A stretch of DNA of 64,000 nucleotides from Leisingera sp. S132 (GTDB lineage: Bacteria; Pseudomonadota; Alphaproteobacteria; Rhodobacterales; Rhodobacteraceae). The notes under the pieces are model-generated. The model was not told the origin of the DNA, did not search any database, and worked only from the letters and a program-made list of their open reading frames with translations. The position numbers and the translations under genes are program-made. Shown here one piece after another: positions 9,693 through 20,174 of this stretch (position 1 is the stretch's first letter; every line of letters begins with the position of its first letter). Location of the stretch: assembly GCF_025144465.1 (NCBI RefSeq), contig NZ_CP083553.1, positions 392,501-456,500 of the forward strand. The letters are read 5' to 3'.

Positions 9693-9897
9693 CTTGTTGC
9701 GTTGTCTTCCCGATCCCGATCGGGGAGCCTGGCGGATTCGGGGCTTCGGGGGGAATGCTCCGCATCCGCCAGAAAACTGCCGCTGGCGTTTACCTGCGGC
9801 AAGCACGGCAGGAAGCAGAAGCCTGCGGCCACATTTTCCGACGAACAGCCGGGACCGCCCTTCTGCTGCGCCAGCCAGCGACGAAAGGAAACCTGGC
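9693..9897. other. flp-cpaB intergenic spacer
   Basis: No gene is supported here. A short hairpin (CCCGAT/ATCGGG, 9709-9724) follows the flp stop without a T tract and could mark the 3' end of a separate pilin transcript. Confidence 0.4.
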
Positions 9898-10713
9898 ATG
9901 AATATTTCATCACTTCTCAGCATGATTTCCGGACTGGCCCTGGCGGGCGGCTCTGCCTATGTGGCTAAGGATTACATCGACGGGCAGGCCGTGACCGGCG
10001 GCCCTGAAGGGCCGGCGCTGGTCGAAGTTGTGGTCGCCTCTCAGGATATCGCTTTCGGGACGGCATTGACCGCGCAATCGCTGACCACCATTTCCTGGCC
10101 GGCCGAGGCCCGGCCCGCTGGCACGTTTACCAGTTTTGACGCCTTGCTTCCGGATACCGGAAAACCGCCGCGCCGCGCCCGCCGCGCGATTGCACAGGGA
10201 GAGCTGATCCGGGCGTCCAAGGTCTCGAACTTCGGGGAAAAGGTGACGATCGTGCAGACGCTCAGCCCGGATCACCGTGCGATGGCCCTCAAGGTCAGCG
10301 CAGAAACCGCAGTGGGCGGTTTCGTGACCCCGGGCGACAGCGTTGATGTGCTGCTGACCCAGGGCCGCGGTGCCGGGCTGAAAACGGTGACCATCCTGCA
10401 GAACGTCCGGGTGATCGGTGTGGACCAGGATGCCAACCAGGAAACTGACCAGCCGGGCGTCGCCCGCACGGTCACGGTTGAGGTCACTCCGGACGGAGGC
10501 CAGCGCCTTGCTCTTGCGCAGCGCGCGGGCACGCTGAGCCTGACCTTGCGCAATCAGGAAGCGGCTGCCGAGGAGGTTCCGCTGGAGTCGATCAGCCTGA
10601 ATGACGTGCTTCGGAATGTGCAGGTGCAGCTGCCGGAACCGGCGGCAGAGCCTGCGCGCAGGACCGTTCTGATCCGCCGCGGCACCGAAGTGTCTGAAAC
10701 TGAAATCCGCTGA
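9898..10713 (+). CDS. cpaB: Flp pilus assembly protein CpaB/RcpC
   Basis: The 271-residue periplasmic pilus-assembly protein begins with a membrane anchor (MNISSLLSMISGLALAGGSAYVA). A SAF-type domain follows (VVVASQDIAFGTALTAQSL at about 40-60, then ARRAIAQGELIRASKVS) and an RcpC-like domain (MALKVSAETAVGGFVTPGDSVDV). In Tad systems CpaB works with the secretin in the outer part of the machine. GAAAGGA nine bases upstream of 9898 supports this start; the frame is open far upstream without further evidence. Confidence 0.9.
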   Translation: MNISSLLSMISGLALAGGSAYVAKDYIDGQAVTGGPEGPALVEVVVASQDIAFGTALTAQSLTTISWPAEARPAGTFTSFDALLPDTGKPPRRARRAIAQGELIRASKVSNFGEKVTIVQTLSPDHRAMALKVSAETAVGGFVTPGDSVDVLLTQGRGAGLKTVTILQNVRVIGVDQDANQETDQPGVARTVTVEVTPDGGQRLALAQRAGTLSLTLRNQEAAAEEVPLESISLNDVLRNVQVQLPEPAAEPARRTVLIRRGTEVSETEIR

Positions 10714-10743
10714 TTGAAACCGCACTGAGAGGCCTGCCGGACC

Positions 10744-12201
10744 ATGCGCCAGAACAACCGCATAAGAAAGTTTGCACAGGATGAGCGCGGCACGATGCTG
10801 GTCATCTGGGGGCTGACCTTTGTGGTGCTGCTGGGGATTGCGGCGATGTCGTTCGACCTGGGCCGCACGGGCATCACACGCAGCGAACTGCAAGCCTACA
10901 CCGACAATGTGGCGCTGGCCGCTGCAGGCGAGCTGGACGGCAAGAATGATGCCATCACCCGCGCCCGGGCTGCTGCCGCCAATCTGATCAGCGACCGCAA
11001 GACCTTCGGCACCGGCGGCAGCGTGCTGAGCGGGGATACCGATTACACGCTCACTTTCTATTCCGAACTGCCCGATGATGACGCCGCGGCCCTGACCGCT
11101 GTCACCGCAGACCCGGCAGAGGCGGCCTTTGTCCGCGCCGTCGCAGCGCCCAGCACGGTGCCCGCCACCTACGGCGCGGTATTTGCCGCGCTGACCGGCC
11201 GGTCCCGCCCGAATGAATTGGCGCGGGCCTCATCCGTGGCGGGCTTCACCCAATATGCCTGCGACATTACCCCGCTGATGTTCTGCGTCCCGCCGGGCTT
11301 CTCGGCGGACGCCAGCATCGGCGACATGATCCTGCTGCGTTCCGGCGGCAGCGGTTCCGCCTGGGGCCCTGGGGACTTCGGCTTTCTTGATCCGGCCAAG
11401 GTGCTGGTCGATGACGAAGGGCCATGCGCGGGGCTCAACGGGGCGCAGCTGGATGCCTGCCTGCTGGGGGCCGAAGGCAGCATCACCCAGTGCTTCAGCC
11501 AGCGCGGTGTCGATATCGAGCCGGGGCAGAAAGTGGGCATCCGCGATGCCATCTTCAACGTGCGCTTCGATATCTACAAGGCGATCATGAACGGCAAGCG
11601 CAATGACGCCGACTACCCGCCGGCGCCCAATGTCATCAAGGGCATTGTGCCCCATGGCGGCGGCAGCTGCATCGGCAGCAACGAAGACCCGTCGCCGGAC
11701 ACCGTGGGCCTGCCGCGCGATGATTGTTTTGCTGCCGGTGGCTGCGCGCGCTTTGGTGACGGCAAGTGGACCGCCGGGCGGGCCGGCTATGTCGGCACCA
11801 ACTATGGCGGCGTCGACCCGCACCCCGGGGCCACCACCCGCTATGAGTATTATCTGGAAGAGATTGATGCCGCTGGCGGTCCCGGAGGCGCTGGCGGCAT
11901 CCTGTCGGGTCTGGCTGAGACCGGCCGCCCGGTGTGCTCACCCAACCAAAGCGCCAGCCCGCAGCGCCGGGTGGTGATCGCCGCGGGAATCGACTGCGCT
12001 GCAAACCCGATCAACGGCTCGACCTCCGATGTGCCGGTGCAGGAATTCGTGAAGATCTTCCTGACCGAGCCGGTGGGTGACGACGGCGCCTCGCCGCCAA
12101 CCCTGGATATCTGGGGCGAGGTTGTGGGCAGCGCGGGCGGCGGGGCCGGGGGCACTGGTGACGCCGGTATCTTCCGCGATGTCGTGCAGCTCTACAGGTG
12201 A
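10744..12201 (+). CDS. TadG-like pilus assembly protein with Gly/Cys-rich extension
   Basis: The 485-residue product has a TadE/G-type N-terminus: a positive stretch, DERGTMLVIWGL and one transmembrane helix ending near residue 39, followed by SELQAYTDNVALAAAGELDG, the usual start of TadG-like proteins. The glutamate at +5 after the Gly is absent, so it may not be processed as a pilin. From about residue 170 there is a long extracellular region rich in Cys, Gly, Pro and Asp (for example GGPGGAGG near 380) that I do not recognise. It overlaps the next gene's start region, so co-translation is likely. Confidence 0.75.
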   Translation: MRQNNRIRKFAQDERGTMLVIWGLTFVVLLGIAAMSFDLGRTGITRSELQAYTDNVALAAAGELDGKNDAITRARAAAANLISDRKTFGTGGSVLSGDTDYTLTFYSELPDDDAAALTAVTADPAEAAFVRAVAAPSTVPATYGAVFAALTGRSRPNELARASSVAGFTQYACDITPLMFCVPPGFSADASIGDMILLRSGGSGSAWGPGDFGFLDPAKVLVDDEGPCAGLNGAQLDACLLGAEGSITQCFSQRGVDIEPGQKVGIRDAIFNVRFDIYKAIMNGKRNDADYPPAPNVIKGIVPHGGGSCIGSNEDPSPDTVGLPRDDCFAAGGCARFGDGKWTAGRAGYVGTNYGGVDPHPGATTRYEYYLEEIDAAGGPGGAGGILSGLAETGRPVCSPNQSASPQRRVVIAAGIDCAANPINGSTSDVPVQEFVKIFLTEPVGDDGASPPTLDIWGEVVGSAGGGAGGTGDAGIFRDVVQLYR

Positions 12202-12206
12202 TCGGG

Positions 12207-12710
12207 ATGGCTGGCAAAACACATTTCTCCGGCGGCTGGACCGCCTTTCGCAAGAGGGAAGAGGGCGCGGTGCTGGTGGAGTTTGCACTGATGCTGCCGG
12301 TGATGCTGCTGGTTTTTGCGGTGATCATCGAGGGCGGGCGGATGATGTGGTCCTACCAGGCTGCAATCTCCGGCGTGCGCGATGCAGCCCGTTACCTGGC
12401 GCGGGTGGCGCCGCAGAACATCTGCTCCTCCGGCGGCACTGTGGACGCGCACCAGCCGCAACTGCTGGCGATCGTGCGCGAAAGCATTTCGGGTGATGCG
12501 CTGTTTCCGGCCAGCCTTGCGGTGACCTCAGTCACCCCCGGCCTGACCTGCCAGGCGGGCAATTACCGGATTTCGCCTGCGCCGGTTGTGACGGTGCGGG
12601 CCAGCCTGACTATGACCTTTCCTTTTGCGGGTGTCTTTGAACTGAACGGCGGCAGCCGTGCCACCATCAATACGGTCATCACCGACCAGAGCCGGGTATT
12701 CGGAACATGA
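12207..12710 (+). CDS. tadE: TadE-family pseudopilin
   Basis: A 167-residue pseudopilin with the processing site EEG|AVLVEFALMLPVMLL and a single N-terminal transmembrane helix. The ATG at 12207 is preferred over a GTG at 12198 that overlaps the upstream stop. TadE-like minor pilins are processed by TadV and are needed for Flp pilus assembly. The gene abuts the preceding tadG-like gene and its stop overlaps the next start (ATGA). Confidence 0.85.
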   Translation: MAGKTHFSGGWTAFRKREEGAVLVEFALMLPVMLLVFAVIIEGGRMMWSYQAAISGVRDAARYLARVAPQNICSSGGTVDAHQPQLLAIVRESISGDALFPASLAVTSVTPGLTCQAGNYRISPAPVVTVRASLTMTFPFAGVFELNGGSRATINTVITDQSRVFGT

Positions 12711-13351
12711 AGGCACTGACGAAAGAATATGCAGCGCTGCGCCGGTTCCGCCGGGATCAGGAGGGCGCCGCGCTGGTGGAGCTGGGCGTTGCCATCCCGC
12801 TGTTTCTGCTGTTGTTCATGGGCATCATCGATTTCGGCCGCATGGCATTTCACTATGTGGTGGCGGAACGGGCGATGAATGTGGCCGCCCGCGTGGCCGC
12901 GGTGCGGCCGCCGGCCTGCGCCGGGGTGCCGGAATTTCACCGGCGCGACCCATCGGCCACCGGCACGCCGCCGGAGTTCGGCACCTCCTGCCGGGCCGGG
13001 ACGGACATCTGCCTGGATGCGGGCACGGTGACCTGCGCGGGCAGTGCGGCCAATGCCACGGCAAATGAAATCTGGGGCCTGGTTCGCGGCGCGATGCCGC
13101 CGGATGCCACCATCGCCGCGCTTTCGTTCAGCTACAGCTACGACGGCAGCCTCGGCTTTCTGGGCGGGCCTTACGTGCCCGTGGTCACGGTGGAGCTGCA
13201 AAACCAGACATTTCAGTTCGTGTCGCCGCTGGGGCGGCTGGCGGCGCTGGCCGGTGCGGCGGGGGGATCCGGCCTGGGTGCTGCGGTGCCGTTCCCGCCG
13301 ATGAGCGTCTCTTTGCCGGGTGAGGACCTGGCACTGGGCCAGAGCGGCTGA
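12707..13351 (+). CDS. second TadE-like pseudopilin
   Basis: A 214-residue TadE-type protein with the site QEG|AALVELGVAIPLFLLLFMG and the +5 Glu retained. Four Cys residues fall between about 67 and 107 (PPACAGV, TSCRAG, DICLDA, VTCAGS), suggesting disulphides in the extracellular part. It overlaps the preceding tadE by four bases. It is either TadF-like or a second TadE; homology alone would not separate these. Confidence 0.82.
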   Translation: MKALTKEYAALRRFRRDQEGAALVELGVAIPLFLLLFMGIIDFGRMAFHYVVAERAMNVAARVAAVRPPACAGVPEFHRRDPSATGTPPEFGTSCRAGTDICLDAGTVTCAGSAANATANEIWGLVRGAMPPDATIAALSFSYSYDGSLGFLGGPYVPVVTVELQNQTFQFVSPLGRLAALAGAAGGSGLGAAVPFPPMSVSLPGEDLALGQSG

Positions 13352-13374
13352 AGCGACAGAGAAAGGAGAGGCCG

Positions 13375-14607
13375 ATGCAGGCTGAAACACAATCCATTGC
13401 GGTCATCTCAAAGGATCCGGCTGTCTGTGCGCTGGTTGCCAGCGTGGCGCAGTTTCAGCCCGGGACCGGAGTGCAGAAATACGCATCCGCGCTCACCGAC
13501 ATAAACGGCACCGCGCTGCAGCTGGCCAAGGACAACGATCTGATCATTTTCCGCGCCGGGGCAGATGCGGCCGCCGACGCTGTGGCGGTCAGGGAGATGC
13601 TGAGCCACACCGGCGGCGATGCGCGGATCCTGGCCCTGGCCGATACCCGCATGCCCTTTGCTGATCTGCGGCTGCTGACAGAGGCCGGGGTGCTGGATGT
13701 GCTGCCGGAAACCGCTTCCGTCGACGAGATGTCGGCGGCGATCCGCAAATGCCTGAAGGCAGAGGAGGCGCAACCGGCCCCCGGCGGCACTGCCCGCGGC
13801 AGCCGCGAAGGCATGGTGGTTGCAGTCAGCCAGTCCTGCGGCGGTGCGGGGGCGACGACGCTGGCTGTGAACCTGGCGGACTGCCTGACCCGGCGCCGCG
13901 GCTTGCGGCGGCGGGAGGCGGAGTTCAAGGTCGCTCTCCTGGATCTGGATCTGCAATTCGGCGCTGTCGGCAGCTTCCTCGACTTGCCGCCGAACCGCTG
14001 TCTTTACGAACTGGCAAGCGAGGGGTTCGTTCCCGACGATGTCTTTGCCGGACAATCCATGAGCGAGGCCGCCCCCGGACTGTGGGTGCTGGCAGCCCCG
14101 GCGGAGATTGCCCCGCTGCATGCGCTGAAACCGGAACAGGTGCAGGCGCTTGTCGCGCACATGCGCCAGCAGTTCGACTTCGTGGTGATCGGCCTGCCGC
14201 GGGCGCTGGCGGAATGGCTGACGCCGGTTCTGGAAGCCAGCGAGCGGCTGCTGATGGTGACCGGCAGCTCGGTGCCTGCGATCAGCCAGGCGCGGCGGCT
14301 GCTGGATTTCTATGCCGAGGCCAGCATGAGCTTGCAGACCGACATCGTGATCAGCCGCGAACGCAAGCCGCTGTTCGCTGCAAGCCACCACAAGGAAGCC
14401 TCCAAGCTGCTGCAAAAGCCGTTCAAGTACTGGCTGCCCGACGATCCATCGGCCGCTGCTGCCGCGGCGGACCGCGGCGTGCCGCTGTCATCTGCCGCCG
14501 GCCGCTCCAGCCTGGCCAAGGCGATCCGGCGGCTGTCATGCGACCTGATTGAAACAAGAAAAGCCCGCACCAGCGCGGCGCAGCCTCAGCAGGGAAAGGC
14601 GGTTTGA
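13375..14607 (+). CDS. cpaE: CpaE/TadZ-type pilus localisation ATPase
   Basis: The 410-residue protein has an N-terminal receiver-like domain (to about residue 130) and a MinD/ParA-like ATPase domain. The Walker A region is CGGAGATTLAVNLAD, and LLDLDLQFGAVGSFLDL forms the A' motif. In Tad systems this protein places the secretion machine at a pole or patch and binds the CpaF ATPase. GAAAGGAGAG before the ATG is a strong ribosome site. It is one base short of overlapping cpaF. Confidence 0.9.
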   Translation: MQAETQSIAVISKDPAVCALVASVAQFQPGTGVQKYASALTDINGTALQLAKDNDLIIFRAGADAAADAVAVREMLSHTGGDARILALADTRMPFADLRLLTEAGVLDVLPETASVDEMSAAIRKCLKAEEAQPAPGGTARGSREGMVVAVSQSCGGAGATTLAVNLADCLTRRRGLRRREAEFKVALLDLDLQFGAVGSFLDLPPNRCLYELASEGFVPDDVFAGQSMSEAAPGLWVLAAPAEIAPLHALKPEQVQALVAHMRQQFDFVVIGLPRALAEWLTPVLEASERLLMVTGSSVPAISQARRLLDFYAEASMSLQTDIVISRERKPLFAASHHKEASKLLQKPFKYWLPDDPSAAAAAADRGVPLSSAAGRSSLAKAIRRLSCDLIETRKARTSAAQPQQGKAV

Positions 14608-14608
14608 G

Positions 14609-15999
<1,391 letters not shown>

Positions 16000-16000
<1 letters not shown>

Positions 16001-16992
16001 TGCTGAAGGAAATCTTGAACGGCGTGCACAGCTGGAATGGCCAGCTGGGGGGCTACGCGGTCTATTGCGGCATTGCAGTCGGGGTTTTGCTGCTGATGTC
16101 CGGGCTGCGGCAAATGCTGGGCCGCAAGGGCCGGTCGGCAGCCTCCCGCAGCCGCCGGATGCGGATGATTGCACAGGGGCGCAGCGGCACTGATCGTCTT
16201 GCCATCCTCAAGCCGCCGCAGCAGCGGACCGGATGGCGGCGCATTCCGGTGGCGGGGGATCTGCCGCAGATCCTGCGCCAGGCGGATGTGCCGCTGAGCC
16301 CAGGCCTGTTCTGGCTCGGCTGCACTGCGCTAACCGTCCTGGTTTCGGTTGCCGCAGCGGGATATGCGGGGTTGCCACAGGGGCTTGCGATCGGGGGGCT
16401 TGCCGGCTTTGGCGTGCCGTTTGCGCTGCTGCTCAACCTGCAGCGCAAGAAGATGGACAAGCTGATGCACCAGCTGCCGGACGCGCTGGAAATGCTGGCA
16501 CGCGGCCTCAAGGTGGGTCACCCGCTGAACAACTCGATCGGTATCGCCGCCCGCGAGATGCCGGACCCGGCAGGCACCGAGCTGGGCATCATCTTTGATC
16601 AGGTGACCTATGGTGACGACCTGCCGGATGCGGTGCAGGAATTTGCCGACCGGACCGGGCTTGAAGACGCGCAATACCTGGCCGCCAGCATCAGTATCCA
16701 GCACGGCACCGGCAGCGATCTGTCGGTGATGCTGGAAACCCTCGCGCGGGTCATCCGCAGCCGCATTGTCCTGCGCCGCAAGGTGCATGCTCTGGCCTCC
16801 GAGGGGCGGTTGACTGCCTGGATGCTGTCGGCCCTGCCGCTGGTGATCTTTGCCACCGTCTCGGTGCTGACGCCGGACTACTACGCGGGCGTGGCAGAGG
16901 ATCCGCTGTTCCGGCCGATGATGGCCGGAATCGTCCTGCTGACCGTTCTGAACGCGCTGATGCTGCGCAAACTTGTCAATTTCAGGATCTGA
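16000..16992 (+). CDS. tadB: Tad pilus inner-membrane protein TadB
   Basis: The 330-residue inner-membrane platform protein has a T2SSF domain in its C-terminal half (MLARGLKVGHPLNNSIGI, then GTGSDLSVMLETLARVIRSR) flanked by paired transmembrane segments. Its start overlaps the cpaF stop by one base. With TadC it forms the membrane platform driven by CpaF. Confidence 0.92.
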
Positions 16993-17007
16993 CCGGGGAG
17001 GCCTGCC

Positions 17008-18009
17008 ATGGAGGAATATGTCACAGGGGTATTGACTGGAACCGGGCTGGCGCCTGGTGCGCTGGCCGCCGCCGCGGTGGCCGCAGCTGTACTATTGATC
17101 TACTTTGGTGCTGCTGCCGGCATGGCCCGGAAATCGCCCGCTGCGGCGCGGCTCTCGTCGCTGGGGGAGACCCGCCGCCGGCAGTCCCGGGACTTGGCGC
17201 TGCTGAAGGCGCCTGCTGACCAGCCTGGCGGGCTGATGAAGGCCTTTGTGCCTGCCAGCCTGACGGAACGGTCGGAACTGGAGAACAAGCTGTCCCAGGC
17301 AGGGTTCTCGCAGGCCGGGGCGCTGCGCGCGTTCACGCTGATCCGGGTCTTGCTCGGGCTGGCACTGCCGGGGGTGCTGCTGCTGGTCATCGCCGCCGCC
17401 AAGACACCGGGTTTATTGCCGGCCAATCCAGTGACCGCGCAGGTGGCGGGCTGGACCAACATGCAGGTGTTCCAAGCGCTAAGCGGGCTGGTGGGGGCGG
17501 GTTTCTTTGGCCCGGTCTATGTGCTGAACGCCCGCGCCGCTGCTCGCCGCCGCCGGATCGAGGAGGCTTTCCCCAACGCGCTGGACCTGATGCGCATCTC
17601 GGTGGATTCCGGACTGGGCTTCGACGCCGCCATGACCCGGGTCGGCAACGAACTGGCGCAGGTTTCGCCGGATCTGGCCTTTGAGCTGCTCAGCGTCCAG
17701 CGGCAGATCCAGGCCGGCCGGGCGCGGCAGGATGCGCTGCTCGATATGGCCAGCCGAACCGGCGTCGAGACGGTCCGGTCGTTTGCCAATGTGGCCCTGC
17801 AGTCAATGCAGTTCGGCACCAGCATGGCGGCGGCGCTTGCGACGTATTCCGAGGACCTGCGCAATCAGCGGGAAATGCGCGCGCAGGAAATGGCCAGCAA
17901 ACTGCCGGTCAAGATGTCGGCGGTTCTGGCCTCCCTGATGCTGCCTGCGCTGATCATGATTACCATCGGCCCGGTGGTAATCCGCTACATCCGTTTCATT
18001 GCGAACTGA
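17008..18009 (+). CDS. tadC: Tad pilus inner-membrane protein TadC
   Basis: The 333-residue partner of TadB has an N-terminal transmembrane helix, a central pair, and a T2SSF domain (FPNALDLMRISVDSGLGFDA). The C-terminal helix follows KLPVKMSAVLASLMLPALI. A 15-bp gap separates it from tadB and GGGGAGG precedes the ATG. TadD and other lipoproteins that often follow tadC are absent. Confidence 0.92.
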   Translation: MEEYVTGVLTGTGLAPGALAAAAVAAAVLLIYFGAAAGMARKSPAAARLSSLGETRRRQSRDLALLKAPADQPGGLMKAFVPASLTERSELENKLSQAGFSQAGALRAFTLIRVLLGLALPGVLLLVIAAAKTPGLLPANPVTAQVAGWTNMQVFQALSGLVGAGFFGPVYVLNARAAARRRRIEEAFPNALDLMRISVDSGLGFDAAMTRVGNELAQVSPDLAFELLSVQRQIQAGRARQDALLDMASRTGVETVRSFANVALQSMQFGTSMAAALATYSEDLRNQREMRAQEMASKLPVKMSAVLASLMLPALIMITIGPVVIRYIRFIAN

Positions 18010-18260
18010 TTCGAAACCAATTTGGACAATTGCCGGAAATGGTTGCGATTGGTTCGGGCCCTTAAGTCCAAAAGACTGAAAAAATCGCCCTAGGATTGCA
18101 AATTTGCGCGGCTGGACGCAATTTTCGTCAAATTCTTGACGCAATTGAATGGGCCGGCCAGCATGAGGGGACGCAATAGGGGGTTGATAGGTACGGGCGC
18201 TTGCTAAGTTACTAAAAGCGCTATGTTAAAAGTTAACATTGCTGTGGGGGGACGCGCGTT

Positions 18261-19100
18261 ATGGGGACCAATGCGCATTTTGACACCCACACCATTCGGG
18301 CTGCTGAGGCCGGAATGATTGCGCCAATTGCGCGCTGGTGTGAGTGTTTGCACGGCTGTGCGCCTTTCAGGGACGCGTTGAGCGGACTGGCGGCGGCCAT
18401 TAAAGGGGAAGCAGCTGCAATTTGCAGGGTATCAACCGGCCAGGGCCGGGCTTCCGGATCGGTTTTCTTTGACAGGGCTGCGGGCAGCGGAAACGGACCG
18501 CCACTGGAGCGCTCTTTTGCCCGCTCGGTGCTGGGCAGCTATCTGGACAAGGCCAAACCTGGTGCGATCTGGTACAAATCCATGAGCGACGAAGCGGCGG
18601 ATCCGGTTCTGGACCGGTTCCACACGTCCCGCAATATGGTGGAACTGGCGGTGATCCCGCTGTCGTCCGGCAAGCAGCACACCGATTTCCTGGAGGTTCA
18701 TTTCTCCTCCCGGCCCGGTGCGGTGCAGCAGGCGCTGCTGAACATCATCTCCGGCACCTTGGTGAGGACTTGGACCAACCGGTCGCCCGGGCTCTACGCC
18801 GAGGCCTGCCTGACAGAGCGGCGCGCGGCCCGCGGATCCGGTGTCCAGGCGCATCTGCTGAGCATGGAGAACCCGGCCCAGCTGAGCCGCGCCGAGTACC
18901 GCGTCTGCGTGCTCTTGAGCAAAGGTCAGACGGCCAAGCGGGTGCAAACGGATCTTGGAATCTCGAAATCGACGCTGCGCACACATTTGCGAAACATCTA
19001 TGCCAAGACGCAGACCGGCAACATGAGCGAACTTGTTTACCGGCTGGTCTCTGTCGACAGCTTCTCGGGGCAGGTGCCGCGGCGCATTTCGGCGGCATGA
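18261..19100 (+). CDS. LuxR-type HTH regulator inside the Tad cluster
   Basis: The 279-residue protein ends in a LuxR-type helix-turn-helix (about 205-265: LSRAEYRVCVLLSKGQTAKRV, then LGISKSTLRTHLRNIYAKT). The N-terminal 200 residues match no sensor domain that I recognise with confidence; there is no obvious receiver phosphorylation site or acyl-homoserine lactone domain. It lies 251 bp after tadC and overlaps tadV (ATGA). It probably controls pilus expression or phase, but that is inference from position. Confidence 0.8.
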   Translation: MGTNAHFDTHTIRAAEAGMIAPIARWCECLHGCAPFRDALSGLAAAIKGEAAAICRVSTGQGRASGSVFFDRAAGSGNGPPLERSFARSVLGSYLDKAKPGAIWYKSMSDEAADPVLDRFHTSRNMVELAVIPLSSGKQHTDFLEVHFSSRPGAVQQALLNIISGTLVRTWTNRSPGLYAEACLTERRAARGSGVQAHLLSMENPAQLSRAEYRVCVLLSKGQTAKRVQTDLGISKSTLRTHLRNIYAKTQTGNMSELVYRLVSVDSFSGQVPRRISAA

Positions 19101-19579
19101 CGGCGGGAGCCGATCTCCTGCCGCTGGCTGCGGCCACGCCGGTTCTGATCCTGGCCGCAACGGGGGACCTGCGGCACCTTCGGATATCCAACCGGCTGAT
19201 GCTGGGATTGGCTGCGGTCTTTCTGCTGACCGCGCCGCTGCTGCCGTTGGCGGAAACCGGGCTGCGCCTGCTGGCAGCCAGCATTGTTTTTGCCCTGTGC
19301 TTTGCGCTGTTCTGCGGGCGGGTGCTGGCAGGGGGCGACGTCAAGATGATGGCGCTGGCCATGCTGTTTGTGCCGTCCTCCGCGCTGGCGGCCTTCGGCT
19401 GGAGCTTTAGCGCCGCAATGCTCACTGTGCCTCTTGCACTGACTGTGCTGGGCCGGATTGAGGCCGCTGCCGCCTGGCGGCATTGGGCTTCGCTTCAGAC
19501 GCCGGGGAAGATGCCGATGGGGGCAGCCATTTCCCTGGCTTTGATGCTCTTGCTGATTGTTCTGGCTGCCAAGGCGTGA
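19097..19579 (+). CDS. tadV: prepilin peptidase TadV/CpaA
   Basis: A short A24A-type aspartic peptidase of 160 residues that cleaves Flp and TadE-like prepilins. It has about five transmembrane helices and both catalytic aspartates in context (ATGDLRHLRISN and AGGDVKMMAL). The ATG at 19097 overlaps the stop of the LuxR gene; a longer in-frame extension would lie wholly inside that gene. It closes the pilus cluster and converges on the Lrp-type regulator. Confidence 0.9.
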   Translation: MTAGADLLPLAAATPVLILAATGDLRHLRISNRLMLGLAAVFLLTAPLLPLAETGLRLLAASIVFALCFALFCGRVLAGGDVKMMALAMLFVPSSALAAFGWSFSAAMLTVPLALTVLGRIEAAAAWRHWASLQTPGKMPMGAAISLALMLLLIVLAAKA

Positions 19580-19600
19580 TCCCGCACTGATGCAGAAACC

Positions 19601-20059
19601 TCAGCGGGCAGGCGGAAAAACTGCCGTCCGCTTGACTGTTCCATAGACAAAACTGGTGTCGATCGAGGCAATGCCGCCAACCGGGTGGATACGGTTTCGG
19701 ATAAACTCCTCATAGGCCTCCAGATCCGGCACCAGCACCCGCAGCTGATAATCCATCGCGCCGGTCAGCACGTGGCATTCCAGAACTTCGTCGATCAACT
19801 GCATCTTGCGCTCGAAATTCTTCACATCCACTTCGCCGTGCCGCTCCAGCTTGATACGGACAAAGACGGTGATCGGCAGCCCGTAGGATTTGGCATCAAC
19901 CACCGCGCTGTAGCCCTGGATCACCCCCTGGGCCTCTAGGTTGCGCACGCGGCGCAGGCAGGGGGAGGGGGAGAGGCTTACTGCCTCTGCCAGGTCCTGG
20001 TTGGTCATTCGCCCGTCCCGTTGCAGGGCGCGGATGATCTGGCGGTCCTTACTGTCCAT
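19601..20059 (-). CDS. mdeR: Lrp/AsnC-family regulator of methionine catabolism
   Basis: A 152-residue Lrp-type regulator. The helix-turn-helix is near the N-terminus (RMTNQDLAEAVSLSPSPCLRRV) and a RAM ligand-binding domain follows (VLECHVLTGAMDYQLRV). The ATG at 20059 has AGGAG seven bases upstream; a longer frame would translate a perfect palindrome that looks like an operator. In Pseudomonas putida an Lrp-type gene mdeR sits divergent to mdeA-mdeB, and the same layout is seen here. The name rests on synteny and family. Confidence 0.82.
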   Translation of the reverse strand: MDSKDRQIIRALQRDGRMTNQDLAEAVSLSPSPCLRRVRNLEAQGVIQGYSAVVDAKSYGLPITVFVRIKLERHGEVDVKNFERKMQLIDEVLECHVLTGAMDYQLRVLVPDLEAYEEFIRNRIHPVGGIASIDTSFVYGTVKRTAVFPPAR

Positions 20060-20072
20060 TTCGCACTCCTGA

Positions 20073-20089
20073 TTGGCAGAATCTGCCAA
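20073..20089. promoter_or_regulatory. palindrome upstream of the Lrp-type gene
   Basis: TTGGCAGA-A-TCTGCCAA is a perfect 8-bp inverted repeat in the divergent region between the Lrp-type gene and mdeA. It lies just upstream of the regulator's ribosome site and is a likely autoregulatory site. Confidence 0.55.
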
Positions 20090-20174
20090 AATAGTTACCT
20101 ATATAGAAATAATTCGCAATCCGTTGCCGGTAAAATAGGCGGATGATGCCTGTAACAACAGACAGGAGCATCCC

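Noticed and set aside
18770-19096. 109-codon upstream extension of tadV
   Set aside because: It lies wholly inside the LuxR-type gene in another frame, and the conserved peptidase begins at the ATGA overlap.
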